DNA of 64,000 bases from Mucor racemosus (lineage: Eukaryota > Mucoromycota > Mucoromycetes > Mucorales > Mucoraceae): the NCBI GenBank assembly GCA_027405735.1, contig JAPEHQ010000004.1, positions 2,666,001 through 2,730,000 on the forward strand. The letters run 5' to 3'. Below the pieces are notes generated by a model. The model searched no databases and was not told where the DNA came from. It saw only the letters and a program-made list of their open reading frames with translations. This document shows, in pieces, positions 9,880-19,537 of the stretch; positions within the stretch are counted from its first letter, which is position 1; each line of letters starts with the position of its first letter. The translations under genes and the position numbers were made by a program.

Positions 9880-11009
9880 ACCCCATATTTTTTCTGTTTT
9901 AGCTTTTTATATATGGTTAGGATTCCGCCAAAATTGATCAGAAGGGCTTGGCCATAGCATAGCTTGTAAAAGTTTACTGATTTCCAATTAAAATAATGTC
10001 CCACAAGCTACATTAGATTATTACAATAATACAATACACAGTGATCTTTTGAGGCGTATGAAAAAGATACATATGCCGTTCTTTTCTCTCTATTTGCATC
10101 TGGGGTATTTCTGTAAAAAAGAAGAAAAGAAAAATCGCTCAAATCTTGCAAAATCATTTCCAATAGAAAAAATCTAGTATCTCGGAAAAAGGGGCCGATG
10201 TGAAATCATTATTGCGTTATCTTTTTTTTATCAGATGTTGCATTGTAGTAACTATCAGCTGTGCTAGTTACATTAAAGAGTAGGGGTAGTTGATATTGTA
10301 TCACTCAATGACTATGGCATACAAAGACATTTTGCTATAACAATAACGCTATTGATTTACTTGGTATAATTCATTTCGGAAGAGTGTCCGAGAAAGTTGT
10401 CAAATTTAAGCTATTTGATACGTCAGATGGATAAATGGAAAAAAAGAAGGGCAAGGTACTGTCAAAATTCTCAGCAATCTACGTTAATGTAATTGACTAT
10501 GTCTCACTTGCTATTTGTAAATGTTTATATATTTTATCTTGATTTATTAGATGGTAATCATAAAAAATAGCATAGACTTTTCATTAAGCTCTCCAAAATG
10601 ACAATAGTGGCCGTGATGTTATTATTGGATCATGATAAGATGGTCTAAATACTACTCTTGTAATGTATTTATATACTACAGTGATCTAATTCAAGCACCA
10701 AAGAAAAACTATTTATATAGCAGTGGAGGTTAAATATTAAAATAACAATGACAAATCGTTGCTATTGTGTTATTTTAAACCGGTTAATCATCAATCATAA
10801 GCGGTTATACGTATTTAACATGCAATTTACACAGAAAATTCACTAGCTTTAATCCTGGATTTAAGCGGATCAGGGCAATTTCTGATGCTATAAATAAGCT
10901 AAATCCATTATATACATTTAGCACAAATGTAAAAATGCAAAATATTTGGATTTAAGGAACTTTTTTTTCAAACTTCAAATTTCAATTTTTTTGCTTATGA
11001 TACCTCATG
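9880..11009. other. Intergenic, possible eroded GTPase-like relic near 10.38 kb
   Basis: No intact gene is seen. On the plus strand near 10370-10515 one frame reads KVVKFKLFDTSDG, a stop, then MEKKKGKVLSKFSAIYVNVIDYVSLAI, ending at a gt-type donor. This vaguely resembles the switch II region of a G alpha subunit ([16 protein letters not shown]...). The similarity is weak and interrupted, so no gene is called. The rest is AT-rich without features. Confidence 0.3.
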
Positions 11010-11020
11010 ATTTGACCCCG
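11010..11020 (+). repeat. Left target-site duplication of the LINE
   Basis: The sequence ATTTGACCCCG directly precedes the LINE and is repeated exactly at 16460-16470 after the poly-A tail. The first A is ambiguous because the tail is also A, so the duplication is 10 or 11 bp. Confidence 0.95.
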
Positions 11021-11021
11021 C

Positions 11022-12425
11022 ATGGCTCTTTCCGCTAACCAAACATTGCCTAAAGGAGGGAATCTGATTGGTGGAAACACCACGGATTCTCGACATAATC
11101 CAAACAAACAGAAAGATCCACTGCGCACATATGCACAGATTCTTAATTCTCAACAAGCAAGAGATGTCTTTGACATGGAAAAGAAAAGCTCTGAGGAACT
11201 TGGACAACTCACGGAAGGTGGACAACTTTTTCTTCAGGCTCGTGATAAGAACTCAATTGTGATTGCCACCAAGCAATTTCTCGGCTCAGAGGTCAACTTC
11301 AAGGACCTCAGTTTAGCACTTAGGGAACAGTTTCCTGCCGCACTCGGTCTTCGTATTCGTAATGCTACAAAGGATTCCAAATATTTTGAAATCAACTTTC
11401 GGTCTGAGGAGGCTAGAGAAGAAGCATTAAAGAAGGATTTTTTCTACAAGGACAATAGAGTCACAATTAGTCGTACCTTTCCTAAAGATACCACCATCGT
11501 CCGGGTTAGCGTTCATAATCTTCCTCACGAGGACGAGTCAATCTTGAAGCCTCGCATGAAAGCTATCTTTGCTGAATTTGGTGAAATCTTGGAAATGGGT
11601 CTGAACTATACTGTTCACGGACACTTCTTTACTGGGAGAGGATTTGTCACTTTGAATTTGCTTCCAGGCAAACAATACAAGCCTCTGAGTCCTCAACTTT
11701 CCTCTTGGGAGGAGGGTGAAATGTTGAAACTCACATATACCGGCATGAAGCCTATTTGTAGTCGCTGTCATGTCATTGACCATGTTTTTGGTAACTGTCC
11801 TAAAATGATAAAGCATCAGGTCAAGAGTTGTTACATTTGTAGCTCTGCCGATCATTTGCAAGCTAAATGTCCTAAAGCCTGGTGGAATCAAAACAAGCAA
11901 GCTCGAAAGGGTCAGCAACATGCATCAGCAAACCAATCAGCACCTGCAGCCAAGGCCGTTGTAGTTCCTAACGCTCCTGCCGCTGAGACTATCGAGTTAG
12001 CTCCTGTGTCAGAACAAATTAACGTCGCACCGGATAATGCACCCTCTCCCGTCACACAAACAGAGGTTGCCCAAGTACAAAAGAGACTGGATGCTACAAA
12101 AGCAGTAATGGTTCCTGAAATCAGGGAGGAAGAATTGGATGCGTCGGACTTTGAGGACGATGATATGGAATTTAACGAGGAAGAGTTGGCATGCATTGAT
12201 GTTAATATGGAGGACGCTGCAAAGGAGGCTGATGTCAAGGCCATTCCTATCGATGAAGTTGTCATGCAAATGAGGCTTCGGGCAAAATTGCAACAACGTC
12301 GTGAAGCTCGGAAGGCAAAGAAACCCAAGGTGAAGGAACAACTAGGTGCATCATTGCTCAAACCTAGATCTGGTGGATCTTCTGTGGAGAAGAAGAAGTC
12401 TACCACCAAGCACAACACCAAATAG
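11022..12425 (+). CDS. LINE ORF1: nucleic-acid-binding protein with two CCHC knuckles
   Basis: 467 residues. The N-terminal half (residues about 75-210) has the alternating pattern of an RRM-like domain (VIATKQFLGSEVNFKDLSLAL..., TIVRVSVHNLPHEDESIL...). Two zinc knuckles follow: CSRCHVIDHVFGNC near residue 246 and CYICSSADHLQAKC near residue 269, both C-x2-C-x4-H-x4-C. After this comes an Ala/Pro/Val-rich linker, an acidic stretch (DASDFEDDDMEFNEEEL) and a basic C-terminus (RREARKAKKPKVKEQ). It should bind element RNA in the retrotransposition particle. The stop is 5 bp before the ORF2 ATG in another frame, which suggests reinitiation. Confidence 0.9.
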   Translation: MALSANQTLPKGGNLIGGNTTDSRHNPNKQKDPLRTYAQILNSQQARDVFDMEKKSSEELGQLTEGGQLFLQARDKNSIVIATKQFLGSEVNFKDLSLALREQFPAALGLRIRNATKDSKYFEINFRSEEAREEALKKDFFYKDNRVTISRTFPKDTTIVRVSVHNLPHEDESILKPRMKAIFAEFGEILEMGLNYTVHGHFFTGRGFVTLNLLPGKQYKPLSPQLSSWEEGEMLKLTYTGMKPICSRCHVIDHVFGNCPKMIKHQVKSCYICSSADHLQAKCPKAWWNQNKQARKGQQHASANQSAPAAKAVVVPNAPAAETIELAPVSEQINVAPDNAPSPVTQTEVAQVQKRLDATKAVMVPEIREEELDASDFEDDDMEFNEEELACIDVNMEDAAKEADVKAIPIDEVVMQMRLRAKLQQRREARKAKKPKVKEQLGASLLKPRSGGSSVEKKKSTTKHNTK

Positions 12426-12430
12426 TTATT

Positions 12431-15400
12431 ATGAGTAATCATAATAACTATAGTAAATCCTTAAATATTAAATTTGGGTCACTTAATTGTCGATATCTGC
12501 TCAAACTAAATAATCCTCAATTAGCTGATTCCTTTATTCGGTATTTAAGGTCGCAAAAATGTGACATTTTTGCGTTCCAAGAAACCAATATACCCTCACT
12601 CAACTTTTCAGATCGAACATCAATGCTTGATCTCAAATTCCAATGTAAAGAAAGCATCTGGACGTCGAAATGTGGATTGCTCAACTTCAATAACAATATT
12701 CACATGGAGATGATTCATAAATCCGACGACGGACGTTTTATTCTAGCCAAATTGACAGTGCCTTCAGAACCAAATTTATTACCACTTTACGTACTTAATA
12801 TCTATGCTCCTGCTGATACTGTTCCTAACAAGACAGCCTTTTACAACAACCTAATGGCTTACCTCAAGTCCCTCCACGACTACTCTGACATTTTAGACAG
12901 GTTGATTCTTGCTGGTGATTTTAATTTTCAATATGATCTGCGACTTCCCGGCAACTTTCGCTATAAACAACCTACCTCATTTGTTCGATTTACCGACACA
13001 TTTTTGCATGACTGCAACAACAACAACTATAGCGATCCATTCTTCGAAACCCTACCAACATTTAGACGTGGTCCAGTTATCAAAACTCTTGACTACATCA
13101 TGGTTGGGCGACAGCTGAAAGATCTATACTTCAACAACAACATTGAATACATCCCTAACGAGTGGACAGATCATGCTTTGATGACAGTTAATTTTAAGAT
13201 TCAACTGACTAACACTGGTAAAGGCCTATGGCGAGCGAATCCAAATCTAGTCCACCATAAATCTTATGTCAAGAAAATCAATTCGGGTATTAGTCATTTC
13301 ATGCAAAACATACTCTCTCAATCTTCAGATAGCAATCAAGTCAAGTGGGATCGATTGAAAGGATATGTCAAGAAACTGACCAAGTGCTATTGTAGTAATC
13401 GCTCATCTTGGAGAAAAGATCGCCTCAGGGAGCTTCAAAGTTCAAGAAATCTGCTGATCAGAACCTACAAGAATGATCAACAATCTCTTCAGAACGAACT
13501 ACCTCAGGTGGAACATGCCATTGCTCGCATACAACATGAACTGAATCAACACGCAACACTGCAAGCCGGGAAACGATGGCTGGTACACAATGAAAACTCG
13601 GTTGGGTTTCTCAAGCGTACTGGTGAACGGCGTTTAGCACAACGTTACTTTGTTCACATTACCCACCCACAGTCTGGGGTCACCTGTAGTAGCACGGCGG
13701 CCAAGTTGGACGCAGTCCATTCCTATTACAATGTGTTATATTCACCTGAACCGACTCACCAATATTCTATGAACAAGATTCTTGCTCATATTCAGACGAC
13801 TATCACTGCTGAGGATGCCGACACCATCGTCTCGGACATCGATCTTGATGATATCCTAATCTCATCTAAACGTTGCCCTAAGGTCAGTAGTCCTGGCAAG
13901 GACGGATTACCATATCCAATCCTTCGTCTCATCCTGACTCATCCTGAATGCAAGACTCTGGTTACCTCTGTGTATAATGATGCTATTCACCTGGGTATAT
14001 TCCCAAAGTCTTGGCAGGAGACTTGTATCGTGCTTCTTCCCAAGAAAGGAGATGCAACTGACTTGGCTAACTGGCGTCCCATCTCGTTGATTAACACTGA
14101 CTGTAAGGTATTCACCCGTATCCTCAACTCTCGAGTGATTGACGCTGCCAATAAGGTGATTACGCAATTTCAAGCCGGCTTCATGCCTACTCGATTCATT
14201 GGTGATCATGGACTCGCACTGCGCATTCTGATGGAGGATGCTAAGATACATAATACTGGCTCGGTTGGCGTCGCCATTGATAGTGCTAAGGCCTACGATT
14301 ATGTGAATGAAACTTACCTATGCAAGGTACTGACTAAATTTGGTTTCCCACCCAAATTCATCCAGTGTATAAGTAATTTGTTTTTCAAGAACCAAATTGT
14401 CGTCAATATGAATGGTTTTATGTCTGATTCCGTAGCCCAGAAGCGTGGTCTTCGACAAGGAGACTCTATCTCGCCGGTACTATTCAACTTTGCTTTAGAA
14501 CCCCTGCTGCTGGCCATACTCCAAGATCGTAATATTCAAGGATATGCTCTCCAAACGCAGTCTATCAGGAAGATCCCCTCTGTACAAGTCTCAGCACCCT
14601 CTCCTATCAAACTGTTGGCCTATGCCGATGACCTTTTAGTTATCGTTAGGAATCGGACTGAACTACAAGCAATCCAAGATCATCTTACTTGTTATGGTCG
14701 AGCATCCAATGCTCGTGTCAACTACCATAAAACGGTGGCATTTCCCCTCTCTGGATTGAAGTCTCGCGTGCCGCCTGATTTGTTGCATCTCACACAAAGA
14801 TTGCGATTTCGATGGTTTGACTCCTCCAGTCCTTCGTACATCAAATATCTAGGTTATCCTATCTGGTTTAGCATTCCTCAACGTGAAGTCTTTTCTCAAG
14901 AAACCATCCTCAGCTTGCAAACATCTCTTGATAAACATATGACACGCTCCGTTTCTGTTTATGGTCGTGCTCGTATGGTGAACTCTCTGTTTCTTTCTAG
15001 GTTTTGGCACTTTTTGCGAATTACAGTCTTACCTGTTAGTTTTGTCGAGAAGTTGTCTTCCTTGGTTTACCAATTCGTGTGCTACAAGATTTTTCCCCCC
15101 ATGAAGAAGGCAGTTATCTACTCTCCTCTGGATCAGGGTGGCCTTGCGGTTCTTGATATTACAGTTCAACAACATATATTGCAGCAACGGTATGTTCGCG
15201 CGCTGCTCCTGGATAATGGGGATTCTCAACCGATTCCTAATTTCCTGATGCAGTCGCTGTCCACGTTCATACAAGTGAGCTATGGGGCTTCCCACCCTCA
15301 ACTGCCATTATTGTTCCATCAGTATCGCTCCAACTCATCATTGTCGGGTCTCCACTGTTTGCTTCCTCTGCTTCGGTCGATTGACGCCTTCTCTGTCCAC

Positions 15401-16330
15401 GCCTCTTGGGACAGTTGTCATTTGAATTATGAAACACTACTACTTTTGCCATTTACTGAATTGTGTCAACAGGATAATACTGAACCTTGCATTACTCAGG
15501 GTAAAAAACTCAGTAAACTACCTGTGCAGAACTTCTTGGAGCCTAGTCGTTTGCATGACTCTCTCGTATTTACAACAAGATCCCGATGCCGTAATATTAG
15601 CATCTTGACCAAGATTATCAGCGCATTTCGTTCAGACCACCTGAAGTTTCACTCATCCTTCCAAGTGCATCTACAGACTCCTTCTGGTCCACTGCCACAA
15701 GATCTACCTGCAATTGATGTTGATTTTTCGCCGTACCTCTGTCACAAGCTAAACTATCAAGGTGTTCCAGTCCTGTCCATGACCAATACCCAGCTCCGTG
15801 CTATGTACATGAGGGATCAGCCTCCAATTTCTCGACCTCAAGTTGCCCTCGAACAACTCCACATGGCCTCTTTTCTTCACACGAAAATGCCTAGTGCGGC
15901 TCGTAATCTCTGGTTTCGGCTAATCCACAACAAAGTGTCCGCCAAGGCCAATACAGCACATATTCTTCGCCTCCCTGATGACTTATGTATCAACTGCGGG
16001 TTACGGGAAACCACCACCCATTTTCTTTTCACTTGCCCTTCCATTGAAGAAGTATGGATTAACTACTTTGCTCTGGTATTTGTACCGACAGAACCACTCC
16101 GTTTGGGTAGCGTTTATGACAATGTTATGGCTCTAAATCTCTCCTCTTACCGCCTCTTAGACTCTGACCTAAAAATCACAGTTTTCGAAGCATTCACATG
16201 TATCCTGACCGCCATCTGGCGAGCCAAATGGTTATTCTTTTTTGAATCTGTTGACTCCAGTAACGAATCCATCACGGATCGTGCTATGATCAGTTTGCGA
16301 CGATTATCCTCGTTAAACATTTGCAATTAA
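12431..16330 (+). CDS. LINE ORF2: AP endonuclease and reverse transcriptase
   Basis: 1299 residues. The N-terminal AP endonuclease domain spans about residues 10-250, with FGSLNCR, FAFQETN (catalytic Glu), LNIYAPAD, LAGDFNF, LDYIMV and WTDHALM. The reverse transcriptase domain covers about residues 480-780: SSPGKDGLPYPIL, LLPKKGDATDLANWRPISL, FQAGFMPTRF, AIDSAKAYDYV (first catalytic Asp near residue 615), LRQGDSISPVLFN and LLAYADDLLVIV (YADD near residue 730). A C-terminal zinc-knuckle-like CINCGLRETTTHFLFTC starts near residue 1186 and is of the C-x2-C-x7-H-x4-C type found in L1-like ORF2 proteins. No RNase H domain is obvious. No internal stop or frameshift is present, so the enzyme could be active; both catalytic centres look intact. 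Confidence 0.95.
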   Translation: MSNHNNYSKSLNIKFGSLNCRYLLKLNNPQLADSFIRYLRSQKCDIFAFQETNIPSLNFSDRTSMLDLKFQCKESIWTSKCGLLNFNNNIHMEMIHKSDDGRFILAKLTVPSEPNLLPLYVLNIYAPADTVPNKTAFYNNLMAYLKSLHDYSDILDRLILAGDFNFQYDLRLPGNFRYKQPTSFVRFTDTFLHDCNNNNYSDPFFETLPTFRRGPVIKTLDYIMVGRQLKDLYFNNNIEYIPNEWTDHALMTVNFKIQLTNTGKGLWRANPNLVHHKSYVKKINSGISHFMQNILSQSSDSNQVKWDRLKGYVKKLTKCYCSNRSSWRKDRLRELQSSRNLLIRTYKNDQQSLQNELPQVEHAIARIQHELNQHATLQAGKRWLVHNENSVGFLKRTGERRLAQRYFVHITHPQSGVTCSSTAAKLDAVHSYYNVLYSPEPTHQYSMNKILAHIQTTITAEDADTIVSDIDLDDILISSKRCPKVSSPGKDGLPYPILRLILTHPECKTLVTSVYNDAIHLGIFPKSWQETCIVLLPKKGDATDLANWRPISLINTDCKVFTRILNSRVIDAANKVITQFQAGFMPTRFIGDHGLALRILMEDAKIHNTGSVGVAIDSAKAYDYVNETYLCKVLTKFGFPPKFIQCISNLFFKNQIVVNMNGFMSDSVAQKRGLRQGDSISPVLFNFALEPLLLAILQDRNIQGYALQTQSIRKIPSVQVSAPSPIKLLAYADDLLVIVRNRTELQAIQDHLTCYGRASNARVNYHKTVAFPLSGLKSRVPPDLLHLTQRLRFRWFDSSSPSYIKYLGYPIWFSIPQREVFSQETILSLQTSLDKHMTRSVSVYGRARMVNSLFLSRFWHFLRITVLPVSFVEKLSSLVYQFVCYKIFPPMKKAVIYSPLDQGGLAVLDITVQQHILQQRYVRALLLDNGDSQPIPNFLMQSLSTFIQVSYGASHPQLPLLFHQYRSNSSLSGLHCLLPLLRSIDAFSVHASWDSCHLNYETLLLLPFTELCQQDNTEPCITQGKKLSKLPVQNFLEPSRLHDSLVFTTRSRCRNISILTKIISAFRSDHLKFHSSFQVHLQTPSGPLPQDLPAIDVDFSPYLCHKLNYQGVPVLSMTNTQLRAMYMRDQPPISRPQVALEQLHMASFLHTKMPSAARNLWFRLIHNKVSAKANTAHILRLPDDLCINCGLRETTTHFLFTCPSIEEVWINYFALVFVPTEPLRLGSVYDNVMALNLSSYRLLDSDLKITVFEAFTCILTAIWRAKWLFFFESVDSSNESITDRAMISLRRLSSLNICN

Positions 16331-16459
16331 TTTATCTATTTTTTTTTGAGACGGGTCACTTTTGTTTCTCTTTACACCTGCTCTCCTCTTATTATAATTT
16401 AATAATTCCTTTTATGAGTTTATTTCAATAAATCTTCATACTTACAAACAAAAAAAAAA

Positions 16460-16470
16460 ATTTGACCCCG
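16460..16470 (+). repeat. Right target-site duplication of the LINE
   Basis: ATTTGACCCCG follows the A run directly and matches 11010-11020 exactly. Confidence 0.95.
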
Positions 16471-17356
16471 AAATCGGAAATATGGATTTTTTAGTATCAA
16501 AAAGACGTTTTCAGATACTACTATATTAATGAAAAATGACTGTATTGATGTATCCAATGATATGAAAGTGTTTGTTTTTGTTTCATTTATTGACTATGTC
16601 TACTTTTTCCACATTTTCTGAATTACGATTTTTTTGCATATAATGTCTTGGAATGGAAGGAATCAATTTAAAAATGGTACCTCTGTAATAAGCGTATTAA
16701 TATCAGTCTAAAAACTTAGAACACCATTAGACATTGTAGTATTAAATTGCTGTGATATTTGCCAATTAGTATCAATGGATGTCCCAAAACGATCAAATTG
16801 AACAAATCAAAAGAGAAGCGACAATTGGCATTTTCAATATCCGCCAATAGCAAATTCACTCCCAGTTAAATATATGTAGTAATTTAGACGGGGCTTTCGT
16901 GCACTTTAAACGCATTTATATACAAAACGTTTAACTAAATGCAATTAAGTGCATTTAATATATGCTTCTAATTATTTTTATTCTATCAATTTACTGTTTC
17001 GGATGATTTATAATTGATTTTCAAAGAGGGGTTGTTTTTACAGCTTAAATATTAAAACGCCGAACATAATGTTTAAACAAAATGGTTAAATACTTCACTC
17101 AGGATAGACTTAATCAATTGATAAAGAGCTCACAGTAACCCAGTGTTATCAAGCTTTTGAAATGACTTGTATCAATAAGTAATCTGTATACAATGATTCA
17201 AAATTTGTGTAAACCACGACATATTTTTACAAATATAAAGCGGCATAAATTGCAATCAATATCTAAGCCTCTTTAAATTTTTTCCAGATGGTGGGTTATT
17301 AAAGAAAAAAGTTTTGTTAACAAACTATACTTTTCTTGACAACCTAAATACACAAT
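16471..17356. other. Intergenic, no gene seen
   Basis: AT-rich sequence continuing the host locus interrupted by the LINE. No coding sequence or repeat copy was recognised. Confidence 0.5.
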
Positions 17357-17908
17357 ATGTCTTCACGTTTAGCCAGACAATCCTTGGAATTATTAACTGC
17401 TTCACCGAGCAAAAAAACTGATACCCAAACCACTGCCACCACAAAGAAAAACCAAAAAATCAAGTTGCCCAAAACAAATAAAGGCATTAAAAAGATTAAA
17501 CATGAAATTCGTTACGGTAGACATCAAAAGACTCGTTTATTACAAGAGCAAATTGAGAAACGAGAGAACCCAATAGGTAAATAATCAAGTTTTTATTGAT
17601 TTGTTGATTCAATTATTAATTAAATTTGACAATAGACAAGATGAATGCTGATGCTTTGTCTGTTGAAGAAAAAATGAAGCGTAATGTCCAAATCATGAAG
17701 AGAGCTTTAAGGTCCAGTAAATTAGAAAAGAAGATTCATAACGAGGTAAGCTTTTGTTTTTGTGTTTGGGGATTATGCTTTTTATTTATTTATTTTTTTT
17801 TTTTTTTTTTTTTTGCAGGTTATCAAGGAGAGAAATGCAAAAAAGACCAAGAAATGGTCAAGTAAAGTGCAAGGATCAGAAGGAGATACTGACAGCGATA
17901 GCGATTAG
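17357..17908 (+). CDS. RPS19BP1/AROS-like ribosome-biogenesis protein
   Basis: Gene model join(17357..17576, 17636..17745, 17819..17908), 139 residues, phases consistent. The protein is small and very basic. The N-terminus MSSRLARQSLELLTAS resembles the start of metazoan AROS (40S ribosomal protein S19-binding protein 1: LLRRGLELLAAS). Lysine-rich blocks follow (KKNQKIKLPKTNKGIKKIKHE, NVQIMKRALRSSKLEKKI, VIKERNAKKTKKW). It ends in an acidic Ser/Asp tail (EGDTDSDSD), a common CK2-type terminus in nucleolar proteins. The family assignment rests mainly on the N-terminus, length and composition, so it is moderate. The second intron has a long poly-T tract (about 17788-17814) before its TTGCAG acceptor. 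Confidence 0.75.
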
Positions 17909-18927
17909 AATAAACATATTTTGTTGCATATTTAATTATTACTTTTTTTTTTTTTTTTCTGATGAATATGGACAAATGTTTTAAATGAAGGCACAATCTT
18001 TAATCGTAAAAGAATTCTATAGTAATGTCATTAAAAGAGGAAAAATGCGTTGTTTGAAGAGATATGTAATGGTTGAAGGCTATGTATAATTGATTACAAG
18101 ACATCATTATAGCGAATCGCTACATGTAAAACAGATAGTAATGCGTAATTGAGCATATTTGGTATATAATAAATCTCAAAAAAAATCAACTTTATGACTT
18201 TTTGGTTGTTGAAAATTGCTCTTTAAATTATTATCCAGCGCTCATAGATTGGTTTATAGGCATACAATTTTTACGAATACAATTAATGGCATATGATATG
18301 AATGCTGGTATTTTTTGTTTTTTGAAAAGTGCAGTAAATCGAGAATGCTGATGAATTTTCCAAAGGGATGTCGATTTTTTTTTTATATTTGAAAAATGAT
18401 TCTCCGAGGTTAATACCAAATCAACAAATCTATCTTTTTTCGTGCACTAATTTATATTTGCATATTCACCATGATCCACAAGCACATAAAAAGTAAATGT
18501 CATTTTAACTCTCAATGCAACTGTTATGAATTAATTTGAGAACAACGATGGATATTGGCAAAAAATCATCAATTGAAACCATATGTTTCAAATTTGCGTT
18601 AGATGATGCTTGACGCACAAAATGATGTAAATCACAACAAAATACACTAATTCTTTGCTTCTTGCTGAGAGTGTGCAAAGTAAATATAAAGGTCATTGAT
18701 CTTCAAGTTACCATCTCTTTTTGAATAAAGGGACTCGTGTCAAATTGGTACACAATAGTAGCACCAAATACACAAAAATATTAAAAACTCCACCCTTATT
18801 AAAAATCTTTATTGTGGTTTGTTTCTTGTTACAACCAAACATCTGTAACAAAAGCTCCTAAAAAATAGGTCCCTTAATTTTTGTGCTCCTGTAGTTGTTG
18901 TTTGCCTGCTATCTTTTTGCCTGTGTG

Positions 18928-18960
<33 letters not shown>

Positions 18961-19114
18961 TTGTGTGTGTTTATTGCCCTTGATTTCTATACATCCACCC
19001 TCCTTTTTTTTTTTACTCTCTTTCTTTCTCTCTTTCTTGCTTTCTCCAATCTCAATTTATTTTTACATTTTCTTTTTCTTTCTCTCTTTCTTTCTATATT
19101 CTTTTATATAAAAA
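17909..19114. other. Intergenic; GT microsatellite and CT-rich septin promoter
   Basis: No gene is seen. A (GT)n microsatellite with TTGT interruptions lies at about 18921-18970. It is followed by roughly 100 bp of C/T-rich sequence (about 19000-19100) that leads into the septin start codon. The ORFs across the microsatellite are low-complexity artefacts. Confidence 0.6.
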
Positions 19115-19504
19115 ATGTCTGGTAAGTTAATAAATAAATATTTTTCTTTCTCATTTGATAATTAACATGAACATTAGACCAAAACAATAGTCCATCTGGC
19201 GTATGATTTTTTATAATGAAAATGTTGTCAATATACACTAAATACTATTAAATAGATTACTGTTTTACGTAAAAAGTTGCAAGGTTATGTTGGTTTTGCA
19301 AACCTTCCCAACCAAGTTCATCGTAAATCTGTAAAGAAAGGTTTCCAATTCACTACGATGGTAGTTGGTAAGCTATTTAATAGGGGGGAAATGTGTGTTT
19401 GTGTGTAATTCAAGGGGGTTTATACAGAGAGATTATATATAAATCACACATATTGCAGGAGTTGTATCAAAAAAAAATCTTATAAGGGCACATTTGAGAG
19501 AGGC

Positions 19505-19537
<33 letters not shown>

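Larger units (their letters stand above)
11021..16460 (+). mobile_element. L1-like non-LTR retrotransposon (LINE), both ORFs open
   Basis: A 5.44 kb insertion between two perfect copies of (A)TTTGACCCCG. It carries ORF1 (11022-12425), ORF2 (12431-16330), a short 3' UTR with an AATAAA signal at about 16428 and a terminal A run at 16450-16460. Both frames are open, and the perfect target duplication indicates a recent insertion. The element begins one base before the ORF1 ATG, so it has no 5' UTR here. This is either a 5' truncation or an unusual leaderless element. AP endonuclease and RT domains place it in the L1-like group. Mucor centromere-associated Grem-LINE1 elements are known relatives in this group of fungi, but identity with them is not shown. 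Confidence 0.95.

Noticed and set aside
11912..12442. Minus-strand ORF of 176 residues
   Set aside because: Antisense shadow of LINE ORF1; low-complexity Ser/Ala composition with no domain.
18881..19125. ORFs of Val/Cys and Ser/Phe repeats
   Set aside because: Translation of a GT microsatellite and a CT-rich promoter in front of the septin gene.
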